This document shows positions 23,518-32,256 of a stretch of 38,703 bases of DNA, in pieces. Below the pieces are notes generated by a model. It had not been told where the DNA came from, did no database searches, and saw only the letters and a program-made list of their open reading frames with translations. Position numbers and translations under genes: made by a program. The first letter of the stretch is position 1. Each line of letters opens with the position of its first letter. This stretch comes from Bacteroidota bacterium (GTDB taxonomy: Bacteria; Bacteroidota; Bacteroidia; UBA7662), in the NCBI GenBank assembly GCA_016868875.1, contig VGFN01000003.1, positions 1 through 38,703 of the forward strand. The letters are read 5' to 3'.

Positions 23518-26080
23518 CCAGCATCTGGGGCAATGTTCCCCTTCATTTCAGCGGTTGGGCCTCTGCTTGGCCTTGGCCATCGCGCCTGTGTTTAGTATTT
23601 ACGCTCAAGATACCTCGGCATCAAAGGATAGCCTTAGGGTCAAATCCAAGGATGAGCCCGAACAAACCGTGGATTACGAGGCAGCAGATTCCATCTTGGT
23701 GGATTTCAGTTCCAACCAAGCCCAGCTGATGGGGAAGGTCAAAATCCGTTTTGGAAGCATGGAATTGCAAAGCGGCAGGGCCTTTCAGAATTGGCGAAGC
23801 AGGTCCCTGAAGGCTTTGCCAATTGCGGATAGTTTGGGGCGTATGGCCGATACCCCTCGCTTTGTGGACGGTACACAGAGCTTTGTGGCGGACTCGATGG
23901 AATACGATTTGGTGGCAGGACGAGGCAAGATCACCGAATTGGTGACCCGTGAAGGAGAGGCCTTCGTGATTGGTCGCAAAGTCCAAAGGGTTTCCGAGGG
24001 AGATATGTATGTTCGTAACACCTTGTTTACAACCTGCTCCGATACTCGTCATCCTCATTTTCACCTCCAACTGGGTAAGGCAAAGCTCATCCCGGACAAG
24101 CGGATTATTGCCGGTCCGTCAAGGTTGGTAGCCTTGGATATTCCTTTGCCTATCGGCCTACCATTCGCGGTAATTCCCCTGATGCGCGGTCAGAAAGCAG
24201 GCATTTTGTTTCCGGAGTACGGGAACTCACCGCAGTTTGGTTTTTTCTTGCGTAACGGGGGGTATTATTGGCCGATTAGCCCGACCATGGACCTTAGCCT
24301 ACGCGGCGATGTTTATGCCTACGGTGGGTGGAGGCTGAACCCTACTTTGGGCTACAACCAAAGATACCGTTCATCCGGTCGCCTGAACATCAACTGGAGC
24401 AACCTCCAATCAGGGGATCCCGAGGCCAAGGATTTCAGTCGCCAACGAGACTTTATGGTTTTCTGGCAGCATAATCAAGATGCCCGGGCTCATCCGTACC
24501 GAAGATTTTCAGCCTCCGTGCAAGCAGGAACCAGTAATTTTCTAAGGAACAACACGCCCTCCACCACGGACTTTCTGAATAATCAATTAAATTCATCCGT
24601 TTCGTACAGCCGTTCCTTTCCCGGTAAACCGATTCAGTTAAACCTGGCGGCCAGGCATTCCCAAAACACCCAAACCAGACGCCTGCAAGTCAATTTCCCT
24701 GAAGGCAACTTGAACATCGCCAGGGTTCAACCTTTCCGAAAACGCTCCGCTATAGGGGCTGAGAAATGGTATGAGAAAATCGGTTTCACGTACCAGTCCA
24801 ATTTGCGGTCTTCCTTGAATATTGCGGATACGCTCTTCAGACCATCAAATGCAATTCAGAATTTGGATGCTGGTTTGCAACATAATTTACCGTTTTCGAC
24901 CTCATCCTTTCGCTTAGGGAATTTTGTACAAATCACCCCAAGTTTTGCCTACCAAGAACGTTGGACCAACCGCCGTTCGGTATTGACTTACGATACCGCG
25001 TTGGGTAAGGCCGTAGCAGATACCGAGCGTGGTTTTTTTCGTAACTACGATTATCAATTCAGCATGCTGATGAATACCCGTTTGTTTGGTTTAGTTCAAT
25101 TCGCCAAAGGGCCAATCGCAGCTATTCGGCATGTGATTAACCCTCAGATTTCTTTGGGTTGGCGGCCTGATTTTGGGGCTGCTCGCTTTGGGTTTTACAA
25201 AACCGTGCAGGTGGATCGACAGGGCAATACCCGTATTTACAGCCCCTACGCAGGCTTCGGTTACGGGGTCGCTGGCGCTGGTGGTTCCGCCTCCCTTAAT
25301 TGGAGCATTGATAACAACTTGGAATTCAAAACCAGAACCCAAGGCGACAGCGGGGAAGTCCTGCAACGTCGTAAACTCTTCGATTCCTTTCGTTTCGGTG
25401 GCACCTACAATTTCAATGCCGATTCCTTGAAAATGTCTTCCATACAATGGGGTGGGAGAACCCAGTTTGGTGACCGTTTTAGTTTGCTCTTCTCTGGTGT
25501 TTGGGATGTTTACCAAAGGGGAGAGGACCGACGCTTAATTAACCGTTGGTTAGCGTCCGAACAATGGTGGAAACCCGTGGCCCTTTCCCAGGCCAACTTT
25601 ACGGTGAGCGGTGGATTTGGGGGGGCTGCCACCGAAAGCGCTACGTCCAATCGTATGGGAATGCCGCCACTCTTATGGGACCGCGGAGATTCGTCGATAT
25701 GGGACGATATTCAGCGTTATGGATACCGCATGTTCATCGATTGGAATGTCCCGTATCGATTTAATTTTAATTACAACCTAACCTACCAGGCTCTCAACCC
25801 CAAAGATCAACAATGGGTACAGTCATTGACCTTCAACGGCGATCTTTCTTTGACCCGTTTATGGAAAATCGCTTTTAATTCAGGCTTGGATTTGGTTTCC
25901 CTGAAGCTTACCCCAACGGTGATCAATCTGTACCGGGATTTGCATTGTTGGGAAATGAGCCTGAATCTGGTGCCCTTTGGGACGTACAAATCCTACACCT
26001 TTACCATTAATGCCAAAGGTCAAATGCTCCAGGATCTGCGGCTGATTAGGCGGCGGAACTGGTTTGATTTGCAGCGTTAG
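23507..26080 (+). CDS. lptD: LptD-like outer-membrane LPS assembly protein
   Basis: LptD is the outer-membrane barrel that inserts lipopolysaccharide at the cell surface. The 857-residue product has a signal peptide (about 1-34, ending SIYAQ). A periplasmic OstA/LptA-like beta-jellyroll follows (about 50-210: DYEAADSILVDF, AQLMGKVKIRFG, FVADSMEYDLVAGRGKI). A long C-terminal barrel rich in alternating aromatic strands completes it (about 230-857). ATG 23507 gives a clean signal peptide. The upstream ATG at 23450 would add 19 residues and overlap the divergent amidase start. A -7-like TAGTTTTG at 23435-23442 could serve it. The gene ends in a 4-base convergent overlap with the proline dehydrogenase gene. 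Confidence 0.9.
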   Translation: MLHNQHLGQCSPSFQRLGLCLALAIAPVFSIYAQDTSASKDSLRVKSKDEPEQTVDYEAADSILVDFSSNQAQLMGKVKIRFGSMELQSGRAFQNWRSRSLKALPIADSLGRMADTPRFVDGTQSFVADSMEYDLVAGRGKITELVTREGEAFVIGRKVQRVSEGDMYVRNTLFTTCSDTRHPHFHLQLGKAKLIPDKRIIAGPSRLVALDIPLPIGLPFAVIPLMRGQKAGILFPEYGNSPQFGFFLRNGGYYWPISPTMDLSLRGDVYAYGGWRLNPTLGYNQRYRSSGRLNINWSNLQSGDPEAKDFSRQRDFMVFWQHNQDARAHPYRRFSASVQAGTSNFLRNNTPSTTDFLNNQLNSSVSYSRSFPGKPIQLNLAARHSQNTQTRRLQVNFPEGNLNIARVQPFRKRSAIGAEKWYEKIGFTYQSNLRSSLNIADTLFRPSNAIQNLDAGLQHNLPFSTSSFRLGNFVQITPSFAYQERWTNRRSVLTYDTALGKAVADTERGFFRNYDYQFSMLMNTRLFGLVQFAKGPIAAIRHVINPQISLGWRPDFGAARFGFYKTVQVDRQGNTRIYSPYAGFGYGVAGAGGSASLNWSIDNNLEFKTRTQGDSGEVLQRRKLFDSFRFGGTYNFNADSLKMSSIQWGGRTQFGDRFSLLFSGVWDVYQRGEDRRLINRWLASEQWWKPVALSQANFTVSGGFGGAATESATSNRMGMPPLLWDRGDSSIWDDIQRYGYRMFIDWNVPYRFNFNYNLTYQALNPKDQQWVQSLTFNGDLSLTRLWKIAFNSGLDLVSLKLTPTVINLYRDLHCWEMSLNLVPFGTYKSYTFTINAKGQMLQDLRLIRRRNWFDLQR

Positions 26081-27255
26081 GCTGCCTCTTGGCGTCTTTG
26101 CCGTTGCTCCGCAAGCAACAAAGCATATTCTCTGGATAATTCTCCTGCGGCTGATGAGTTTTCCCTGGCCCTGCGAAGCAAATAAGGTAAAACCTTGTCC
26201 ACGGGTCCGTAGGGCAAGTATTTGGCTACCCTGTACCCTGCATCGGCCAATTCTGCTGACAGGGAATCGCTCATCCCCAATAGCTGGGCAAACAAGATTC
26301 GATCACTGATTTTGGCCAAACTGAATCGTTCCATTAATACGGTTGCCCAAACACAAGTTGAACGGTTGTGCGTCCCTAAGCACAAGAACGCATTGGGGTG
26401 TTGCAACAATATTTCAATCGCTCGATGCGTGTCGCGGTCAGTAGCCTCTTTGTCGGGTTGAATGGGGTCTAGGTATCCCAACAGGCCGGCTCTTTTCCTT
26501 TCCTTTTCCATATAAGCGCCCCGAACGACCTTGAAGCCTGGGACATAGCCTTCTTCTTGAGCATGCTTCAAACATTGATCCAAATATTCCAAACGATCAT
26601 GGCGGTACATCTGCAAGGTTTGAATCACAATGGCCTTGGAGCGATTGAATTCTACCGTGGCCTCCATGGCGATTTGGTCAATAGGGTCTTGAAGCCAACT
26701 TTCTTCGGCATCAATCATGATGGGGCATTGCAAATCGGATGCCCTTCGTAGCAGATTCATGACCCTACCCTTGCCACGATGGAAGGCTTCAATTTGTTTT
26801 GGGTCGAATAAAGCGTTTTTCGCAGAGGCTTCCAAGAGGTCGGAATGGACGAGGCCGGTGACCTTGAAAACAAAGAGAGGAGTTTCGGGATGATTCGCCG
26901 TAAAGGTTAAGGCATCCTGCAGTTCAACCAAGGTCTCGTCCATCAATTCTTCGCTGTTCAATCCTTCCACCGAATAATCCAGGATGCTTCCAACCCCTGA
27001 TCGTTGCAGTTCTGCAATTTTGGGCAAGGATTTCTGAAGGGACTCGCCCCCACAAAACTCTTGGAAAACGGTTGCGCGAATAATTCCCCGAACAGGTAGG
27101 CGAAATTTCAAGGCCCATTCCGCCAAGAACCCCAGCATTTGGACCATTTTGGCCTGGTTCATGATACCGAAGAGCCACAGTTTCCGTCGCAAGGTCTGCG
27201 GAGTCAGTTTTCGATAGGCGGGGGAGCGGTCAGGTGGTTGATTGGCGATTGGCAC
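26077..27255 (-). CDS. Proline dehydrogenase (monofunctional, FAD-dependent)
   Basis: The 392-residue enzyme oxidises proline to pyrroline-5-carboxylate, feeding electrons to quinones. It has the beta/alpha barrel of PRODH with SILDYSVEG, IMIDAEESWLQ, FKVVRGAYMEKER (FAD-contacting strand) and the C-terminal helix YRVAKYLPYGPVDKV with YLLRRARENSS, whose paired arginines bind the proline carboxylate. It lacks the P5C dehydrogenase half found in bifunctional PutA. The start is GTG at 27253-27255, since the family N-terminal segment LRRKLWLFGIMN begins upstream of the first ATG (codon 32). A TATTTTTG -7-like box at 27260-27267 sits only 4 bases upstream of this start. Confidence 0.92.
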   Translation of the reverse strand: MPIANQPPDRSPAYRKLTPQTLRRKLWLFGIMNQAKMVQMLGFLAEWALKFRLPVRGIIRATVFQEFCGGESLQKSLPKIAELQRSGVGSILDYSVEGLNSEELMDETLVELQDALTFTANHPETPLFVFKVTGLVHSDLLEASAKNALFDPKQIEAFHRGKGRVMNLLRRASDLQCPIMIDAEESWLQDPIDQIAMEATVEFNRSKAIVIQTLQMYRHDRLEYLDQCLKHAQEEGYVPGFKVVRGAYMEKERKRAGLLGYLDPIQPDKEATDRDTHRAIEILLQHPNAFLCLGTHNRSTCVWATVLMERFSLAKISDRILFAQLLGMSDSLSAELADAGYRVAKYLPYGPVDKVLPYLLRRARENSSAAGELSREYALLLAEQRQRRQEAA

Positions 27256-27315
27256 AGCCCAAAAATAGCCATACGCAACCTTTGGCAGTCTCGGTTGTTT
27301 CTTTGCTAAAGAATC

Positions 27316-28464
27316 ATGGCCAACCTTAGTCCCGTAATGCTATCAATGGAACCGGAGACCTCCAAGCTGGGTATTCTGCGTAAATCGGTGCAGTTAGCCA
27401 ACGGTGCCTCCAGGCCCTTCCTTATTGCCGGACCTTGCTCTGCCGAAACACCGGCCCAATTGGAATTAACCCTCAACGGTTTGTTGCCCCTTGCGCCTGA
27501 TCTCATTCGGGCAGGGATATGGAAACCACGCACCAGACCCAATCGTTTTGAAGGCGTTGGTGAGGAAGGTTTGAAATGGGTGCGAGAGATGACCCTCGAA
27601 AGAAATTTGCGCTTGGCTGTGGAAGTTGCCCAGCCGCCTCAGGCGGAGGCCGCTTTGAAATTCGGGGTGGATGTCGTTTGGATCGGCGCCAGGACTACGG
27701 TGAATCCTTTCTTGGTGGATGAGCTTGGCAAAGTATTGGCCGGTTCTCCGTTACCGGTGATGGTTAAAAATCCGATTAACCCTGACTTGGAACTGTGGTT
27801 GGGAGCGGTGGAACGCCTGGAGGCTTTGGGACTTCGCGAGTTGGCCTTGGTGCACCGTGGGTTCTCTCCTTTTGAACGCAGTCCATACCGCAACATGCCC
27901 CAATGGGAGATCCCCATCGAATTGCGGCGGCGCAGACCGGACCTGCCCATGTATTGCGATCCCAGCCACATTACTGGGGATGCTAGGCTGGTTCCGGAGT
28001 TTGCGCAAATCGCTTTGGATTTGTGTTATGACGGCTGGATGCTGGAGGTGCATCATGATCCATCCCGCGCATGGTCGGATCCGAATCAACAACTCACCCC
28101 CGACCAATTGGCGGTGACCTTGAACGGTTTGAAACTGCGCAAAACGGATTTTCAAGATCTTTCTAACCTCGAAGACTTGATGCAATTAAGGCGGGAAGTG
28201 GATCAATTGGATCATGACCTGTTGACTTTGCTTAGTCAAAGGTTACAGCTCAGTCATCGCCTTGGTGAAATCAAGAAAGAATTTGATCTGCCGATTCTTC
28301 AGCCTCGTCGTTGGGAGCAAATATTGAATACCCGTACATCAGCCGGTCAGGCGATGGGTTTGGATGCTTCATTTCTTATCAAATGGTTGCAAATCATGCA
28401 TCAGGAGAGTATACGTCGCCAATTGGAGGTGTACCGCCCCGATTCTGTGCAAGCGCCGAAATAG
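27316..28464 (+). CDS. Bifunctional DAHP synthase / chorismate mutase
   Basis: The N-terminal domain (about 1-275) is a KDO8P-like DAHP synthase. It shows FLIAGPCSAE, AGIWKPRTRPNRFEG, WIGARTTVNPFLVDE, VMVKNPINPD, DPSHITG and EVHHDPSRAWSD. It condenses PEP with erythrose-4-phosphate, the first shikimate step. The C-terminal domain (about 283-375) is an AroQ-type chorismate mutase: LMQLRREVDQLDHDLLTLLSQR with the catalytic helix pattern, then RLGEIKKE. The mutase converts chorismate to prephenate and can act as a feedback-sensing domain. At 382 residues it fits the Bacteroidota fusion. It opens the aro operon. Its 3' end overlaps the likely aroB start. Confidence 0.94.
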   Translation: MANLSPVMLSMEPETSKLGILRKSVQLANGASRPFLIAGPCSAETPAQLELTLNGLLPLAPDLIRAGIWKPRTRPNRFEGVGEEGLKWVREMTLERNLRLAVEVAQPPQAEAALKFGVDVVWIGARTTVNPFLVDELGKVLAGSPLPVMVKNPINPDLELWLGAVERLEALGLRELALVHRGFSPFERSPYRNMPQWEIPIELRRRRPDLPMYCDPSHITGDARLVPEFAQIALDLCYDGWMLEVHHDPSRAWSDPNQQLTPDQLAVTLNGLKLRKTDFQDLSNLEDLMQLRREVDQLDHDLLTLLSQRLQLSHRLGEIKKEFDLPILQPRRWEQILNTRTSAGQAMGLDASFLIKWLQIMHQESIRRQLEVYRPDSVQAPK

Positions 28465-29504
28465 CCTTGGCGCAGTGGATTGCGGACACCCGTCCATCCA
28501 CCTGCTTTTATTTGGCGGATTCCAATACTGAAGCGTTTGCCAGGTCTTTACTTGGTGTTATGCCAGGTCACCTTTGGGTGGTGAATGCAGGTGAAGAGGC
28601 CAAGTCATGGCATTCCTTGTCTTCCATCCTGGAATTTCTGCTGATGCACAAAGCTGATCAGCAATCCGTACTGGTGGTGGTGGGCGGGGGCGCTTTGAGT
28701 GATGTTGGGGGTCTGGCCGCGGCTCTCTTTAAAAGAGGAATTCGATGGGTCACCGTGCCCACGACCTTGTTGGCCATGGTGGATGCCTCATGGGGTGGGA
28801 AAACGGCCATCAATTTTGGAGGAGTCAAGAACAGTGTGGGGATTTACCATTGGCCATCCCATTGGATTTACGACCTCAAAATGCTGCAAACGTTGAATGA
28901 ACAACAACGATTTGATGGATGGGTGGAAATGTTCAAACATGCGATCATTGGAGATTTTTCCTTATTGGATGCAATCAAAGCCTATTGGGCGGAATACGAC
29001 GCAAGCGGCGCTGAGTCAACACGAACCTTGCCACTTCCTACCCAAGTACTTATCGAATCTGCATTGAGGGTCAAAATCCGTATCGTTCAGGAAGATCCCT
29101 TCGAGGGGGATATGCGTCGATTGCTTAATTATGGACATACCCTGGCCCATGCTTTGGAATCCTCATCAAACCTTTTCAGTCATGGGCAGGCCGTTTGGCT
29201 GGGCATGCTTTTTGAATTGCAATTAGCGGTTCAATGCGATTTGTTAGCAGAGAGTGAGGCGCGTATTATTTTCGAATTTCTGAGGCTGTTGACACCGTTC
29301 AGTGGATATACTAATGTAGGTCCCGCTAACATCCTTCCGGAATGGAACAGGCTATGGGGTTATTTGGAACAAGACAAAAAGGTTCGCTTTGGTCAAATAA
29401 CTTGGTCACTCCCTGTCAAGGTTGGCCAAGGCCAAGTCGGGGTTGAAATCAACACGCGGACTGTCAAAGAATTGTATGAAATTTGGTCATTGAATCCTTT
29501 TTAG
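28383..29504 (+). CDS. aroB: 3-dehydroquinate synthase AroB
   Basis: AroB cyclises DAHP to 3-dehydroquinate using NAD and a metal ion. Motifs are VVVGGGALSDVGGLAAALFKRG, with the NAD-binding GGGxxxDxxG core, VPTTLLAMVDASWGGKTAIN, EMFKHAIIGD with a metal-ligand Glu, and the metal-binding His in LLNYGHTLAHALE. The start is not obvious. The conserved domain begins right at the end of the upstream gene and the nearest in-frame ATG (28383) makes an 82-base out-of-frame overlap. A TTG at 28467 avoids overlap but removes the first strand. I list the ATG, giving 373 residues. aroA follows after 29 bases. Confidence 0.92.
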   Translation: MVANHASGEYTSPIGGVPPRFCASAEIALAQWIADTRPSTCFYLADSNTEAFARSLLGVMPGHLWVVNAGEEAKSWHSLSSILEFLLMHKADQQSVLVVVGGGALSDVGGLAAALFKRGIRWVTVPTTLLAMVDASWGGKTAINFGGVKNSVGIYHWPSHWIYDLKMLQTLNEQQRFDGWVEMFKHAIIGDFSLLDAIKAYWAEYDASGAESTRTLPLPTQVLIESALRVKIRIVQEDPFEGDMRRLLNYGHTLAHALESSSNLFSHGQAVWLGMLFELQLAVQCDLLAESEARIIFEFLRLLTPFSGYTNVGPANILPEWNRLWGYLEQDKKVRFGQITWSLPVKVGQGQVGVEINTRTVKELYEIWSLNPF

Positions 29505-29533
29505 AATAATTTTTCTTTATTATAGCCTTTCCG

Positions 29534-31033
29534 TTGGTCTCTCCAAATTCATTGCATCGTCCAAGCGAATTAGTCTTTCATGGTAGTCCATCCCGGCTAC
29601 CCTCGGCGGTCTCGTTGAATCTACCGCCTTCCAAAAGTCAGCTTATTCGGAGAATTTTCATAGGCGCCGTTCAAGGCTTGGACTGTCCGATCCTTGAATG
29701 GGATTCCACTTGGCCTCAGGATGTTATGGATGCTTGGTCTTTGGTTCAGTGCGCCTTATCCCGTCGCCAACAAGGTCATCACCAATCTGTTGACCATTTG
29801 TGGGAAGCTGGAGAGGCAGGGGCGGTGATGCGTTTTGGACTTGCCTTTTTGGTAGCACAAGGCTGTGGGGGAATCCTCCGAGGTAACGGTAGGGCGCATG
29901 AACGGCCTATAGGAGACTTGGTTAATGCCCTGATTCTATGCGGAGCCAATATTGAATACCTGGGTGAAAAGGGTTACCCTCCCTTGAAGATTCATCCTTC
30001 ATCCTTGAGGCGAAGAGATTTGTTCATGGAAGCAAGTACGAGTTCACAATACATCTCGGCCATGGCGATGGTTGCGCCGCTCCTGCGTCCATTTGATGTG
30101 CTGCAAGAAAATGCGCCTTGGGAGATTGCATGGTCACCACGATTCGTTGCATCGAGACCTTATTTGGCTTTGACCATCCAAGAAATGTCAAGCTTTGGAT
30201 ATTCCTTTGACTATTCAGAACATTCCCTTCGTTATATCCCTGCTGTGACGGTTCAGGAATCGCATCCTGGCGACGGGGCATTGGGACAAGATCCAAAGCC
30301 GGTCGAAGGCGATTGGAGTGCGGCTTCTTTTTGGATTTGGCGGCATGCCGTGATTCCTCTTTGTCAGCGATTGGAACTTAAAATTTTGACAAGCGGAAGC
30401 CATCAAGCAGATTCCGTAATCTTGGATTTGTTGAGTAGGCTTGCTCCTCATGTGTCTGCGGTCTTCAACCAGGAATCTTGCACGTGGACCTTCGATTCTT
30501 TGGGCAGCAGTGCGATGTCTACCAATAATTCAGAGGAACGGCCTCCTGATCAAGGACAAATAGTGGTGAATTGTGATCAAGGCTTTTGGCACATTAAAGC
30601 CACGGATTTCCCGGATATGGTGCCAGCTTTGGTCATGTGGGCGATTTTGTCCGGCAATGCGTTGGAAATTGTCGGCATTGGGCAACTCCGCTACAAAGAA
30701 AGTAATCGAATACAGGCCTTGATGGTCAATTTGGAGCTATTGGGAGTACCCTATGAAAAGCACCGACCGGATGGCTTGCTAATCCGCCCCCTTGCTTCGT
30801 GGGCTGTGTATTCCCGTCGTTTTGTTGTGACCACTTTATTGAAGGGCCATACGGTTGCTCCTTGTCCTTTGCTTCGGTGTTTTGGGGATCATCGGTTGGC
30901 GATGGCATTGAGCATGTTAGCATTGCCGGATTTGCCTATATTCTTGGATGAACCCCATACGGTAGGCAAGTCCTATCCCGAGTTTTGGGAGGACTGGGCC
31001 AAATTTGGATATGCCCTGAAAGCCTTAAATTAG
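29534..31033 (+). CDS. aroA: 3-phosphoshikimate 1-carboxyvinyltransferase (EPSP synthase)
   Basis: This enzyme transfers the enolpyruvyl group of PEP to shikimate-3-phosphate. Recognisable motifs are LPPSKSQLIRR, HERPIGDLVNAL, STSSQYISA, GDWSAASFW, the catalytic Asp in DFPDMVPAL, RYKESNRI, CFGDHRLAMAL and VGKSYPEF. At 499 residues it is longer than the usual 410-430, with an extra polar stretch around 325-345. The PEP-site loop reads AGEAGAVMRF where Escherichia coli has LGNAGTAMRP, so the positions of N94, T97, A98 and P101 differ. The start is TTG at 29534 because no ATG precedes the conserved N-terminus. TTG 29552 is also possible. Confidence 0.93.
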   Translation: MVSPNSLHRPSELVFHGSPSRLPSAVSLNLPPSKSQLIRRIFIGAVQGLDCPILEWDSTWPQDVMDAWSLVQCALSRRQQGHHQSVDHLWEAGEAGAVMRFGLAFLVAQGCGGILRGNGRAHERPIGDLVNALILCGANIEYLGEKGYPPLKIHPSSLRRRDLFMEASTSSQYISAMAMVAPLLRPFDVLQENAPWEIAWSPRFVASRPYLALTIQEMSSFGYSFDYSEHSLRYIPAVTVQESHPGDGALGQDPKPVEGDWSAASFWIWRHAVIPLCQRLELKILTSGSHQADSVILDLLSRLAPHVSAVFNQESCTWTFDSLGSSAMSTNNSEERPPDQGQIVVNCDQGFWHIKATDFPDMVPALVMWAILSGNALEIVGIGQLRYKESNRIQALMVNLELLGVPYEKHRPDGLLIRPLASWAVYSRRFVVTTLLKGHTVAPCPLLRCFGDHRLAMALSMLALPDLPIFLDEPHTVGKSYPEFWEDWAKFGYALKALN

Positions 31034-31036
31034 CGC

Positions 31037-32212
31037 ATGCCTGGAAACAGTTTTGGAAGAAATTTTAAGATAACCTCTTTTGGAGAATCGCATGGCCCGG
31101 TGATCGGTGTGGTGGTGGACGGTATCCCTGCAGGTTTAGCCCTTGATTTGAACAAGATTCAAGCCCAGCTTGATCGACGTCGCCCCGGCCAAAGCCGAAT
31201 GACCACTGCGCGTAACGAAGAGGACCGGGTGCAATGTCTTTCTGGTTTGTTCGAAGGACGTTGCACGGGCGCCCCCCTCACCTTGGTCATCCCGAACCGG
31301 GATGCCAAACCCAAAGATTATGAGCATCTTCGGGATCAAATCAGGCCATCGCATGCGGATTTCACCGTGATGGCAAGGTATGGTTTTCGGGATCATCGGG
31401 GCGGGGGACGGAGCAGCGCAAGGGAAACCGCTGCCCGTGTTATGGCAGGGGTAGTTGCAGCAAGTCTGCTGGAGTGCATTGGTGTTCATTGTTATGCTTG
31501 GGTTCATTCCGTGGGGCCTCATGCTTTAACCGTTCCTTTGCACTCAGGCCTTGCCTCCAGGGGCACGACTTCGGGTTATGAACATCATCGCCATTGCCCC
31601 TTCACCTTGGAGCAGATTGAGGCATCCCCTCTTCGCTGTCCTGATTCCTATGCGTCTTCCTTGATGGAGGCCTATATCGATGAGGTTCGCTCAGCGGGAG
31701 ACAGTACCGGGGGTACGGTGGTGGGTTGGTGTCAGGGATTACCCCCTGGATTGGGAGATCCTGTTTACGACCGCTTGGAAGCTGATTTGGCCAAAGCGAT
31801 TTTATCCATCAATGCGGTCAAAGCCTTTGAATTGGGGAGCGGATTTGCGATGAGCGCGGGAAGGGCTTCGGACTTCAACGACGCCATACTCGCGGCGGAT
31901 ACCAAGGAATGGTCTTCCGTGGAAACCTTGACCAATCATTCGGGGGGAATTCAAGGGGGAATCAGCAACGGGCAGCCTTTGTGGTTTAAGGCGGGTTTCA
32001 AGGCCACAGCCACGGTAGCCATTCCTCAGCAATCAGTTGATTTTCAAGGTAATGCAGTAAAATTGCAGGCTTATGGTCGCCATGACCCCTGTGTTGTACC
32101 GCGCGCTGTACCCGTTGTGGAGGCGATGATGGCGTTGGTGATTGTGGATCATGTGCTCGGTTGGCCCGCGGCTCAACTTTCTGTGCTTCTAAAATCCATT
32201 GCACGACCTTGA
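31037..32212 (+). CDS. aroC: Chorismate synthase AroC
   Basis: AroC makes chorismate from EPSP using reduced FMN as cofactor. The 391-residue protein has the three family signatures: GESHGPVIGVVVDGIPAG near the N-terminus, RPSHADFTVMARYGFRDHRGGGRSSARETA, cited for its conserved RGGGRSSARETA core, and RHDPCVVPRAVPVVEAM near the C-terminus. It starts 3 bases after the aroA stop, clearly in the same operon. Its product feeds the chorismate mutase domain encoded at the operon head and the PabB-like enzyme at 37550-38703. Confidence 0.97.
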   Translation: MPGNSFGRNFKITSFGESHGPVIGVVVDGIPAGLALDLNKIQAQLDRRRPGQSRMTTARNEEDRVQCLSGLFEGRCTGAPLTLVIPNRDAKPKDYEHLRDQIRPSHADFTVMARYGFRDHRGGGRSSARETAARVMAGVVAASLLECIGVHCYAWVHSVGPHALTVPLHSGLASRGTTSGYEHHRHCPFTLEQIEASPLRCPDSYASSLMEAYIDEVRSAGDSTGGTVVGWCQGLPPGLGDPVYDRLEADLAKAILSINAVKAFELGSGFAMSAGRASDFNDAILAADTKEWSSVETLTNHSGGIQGGISNGQPLWFKAGFKATATVAIPQQSVDFQGNAVKLQAYGRHDPCVVPRAVPVVEAMMALVIVDHVLGWPAAQLSVLLKSIARP

Positions 32213-32256
32213 AATTAGTTTTTCTGCCTTTATCTCCCCTGTAACAAATTCCAATA

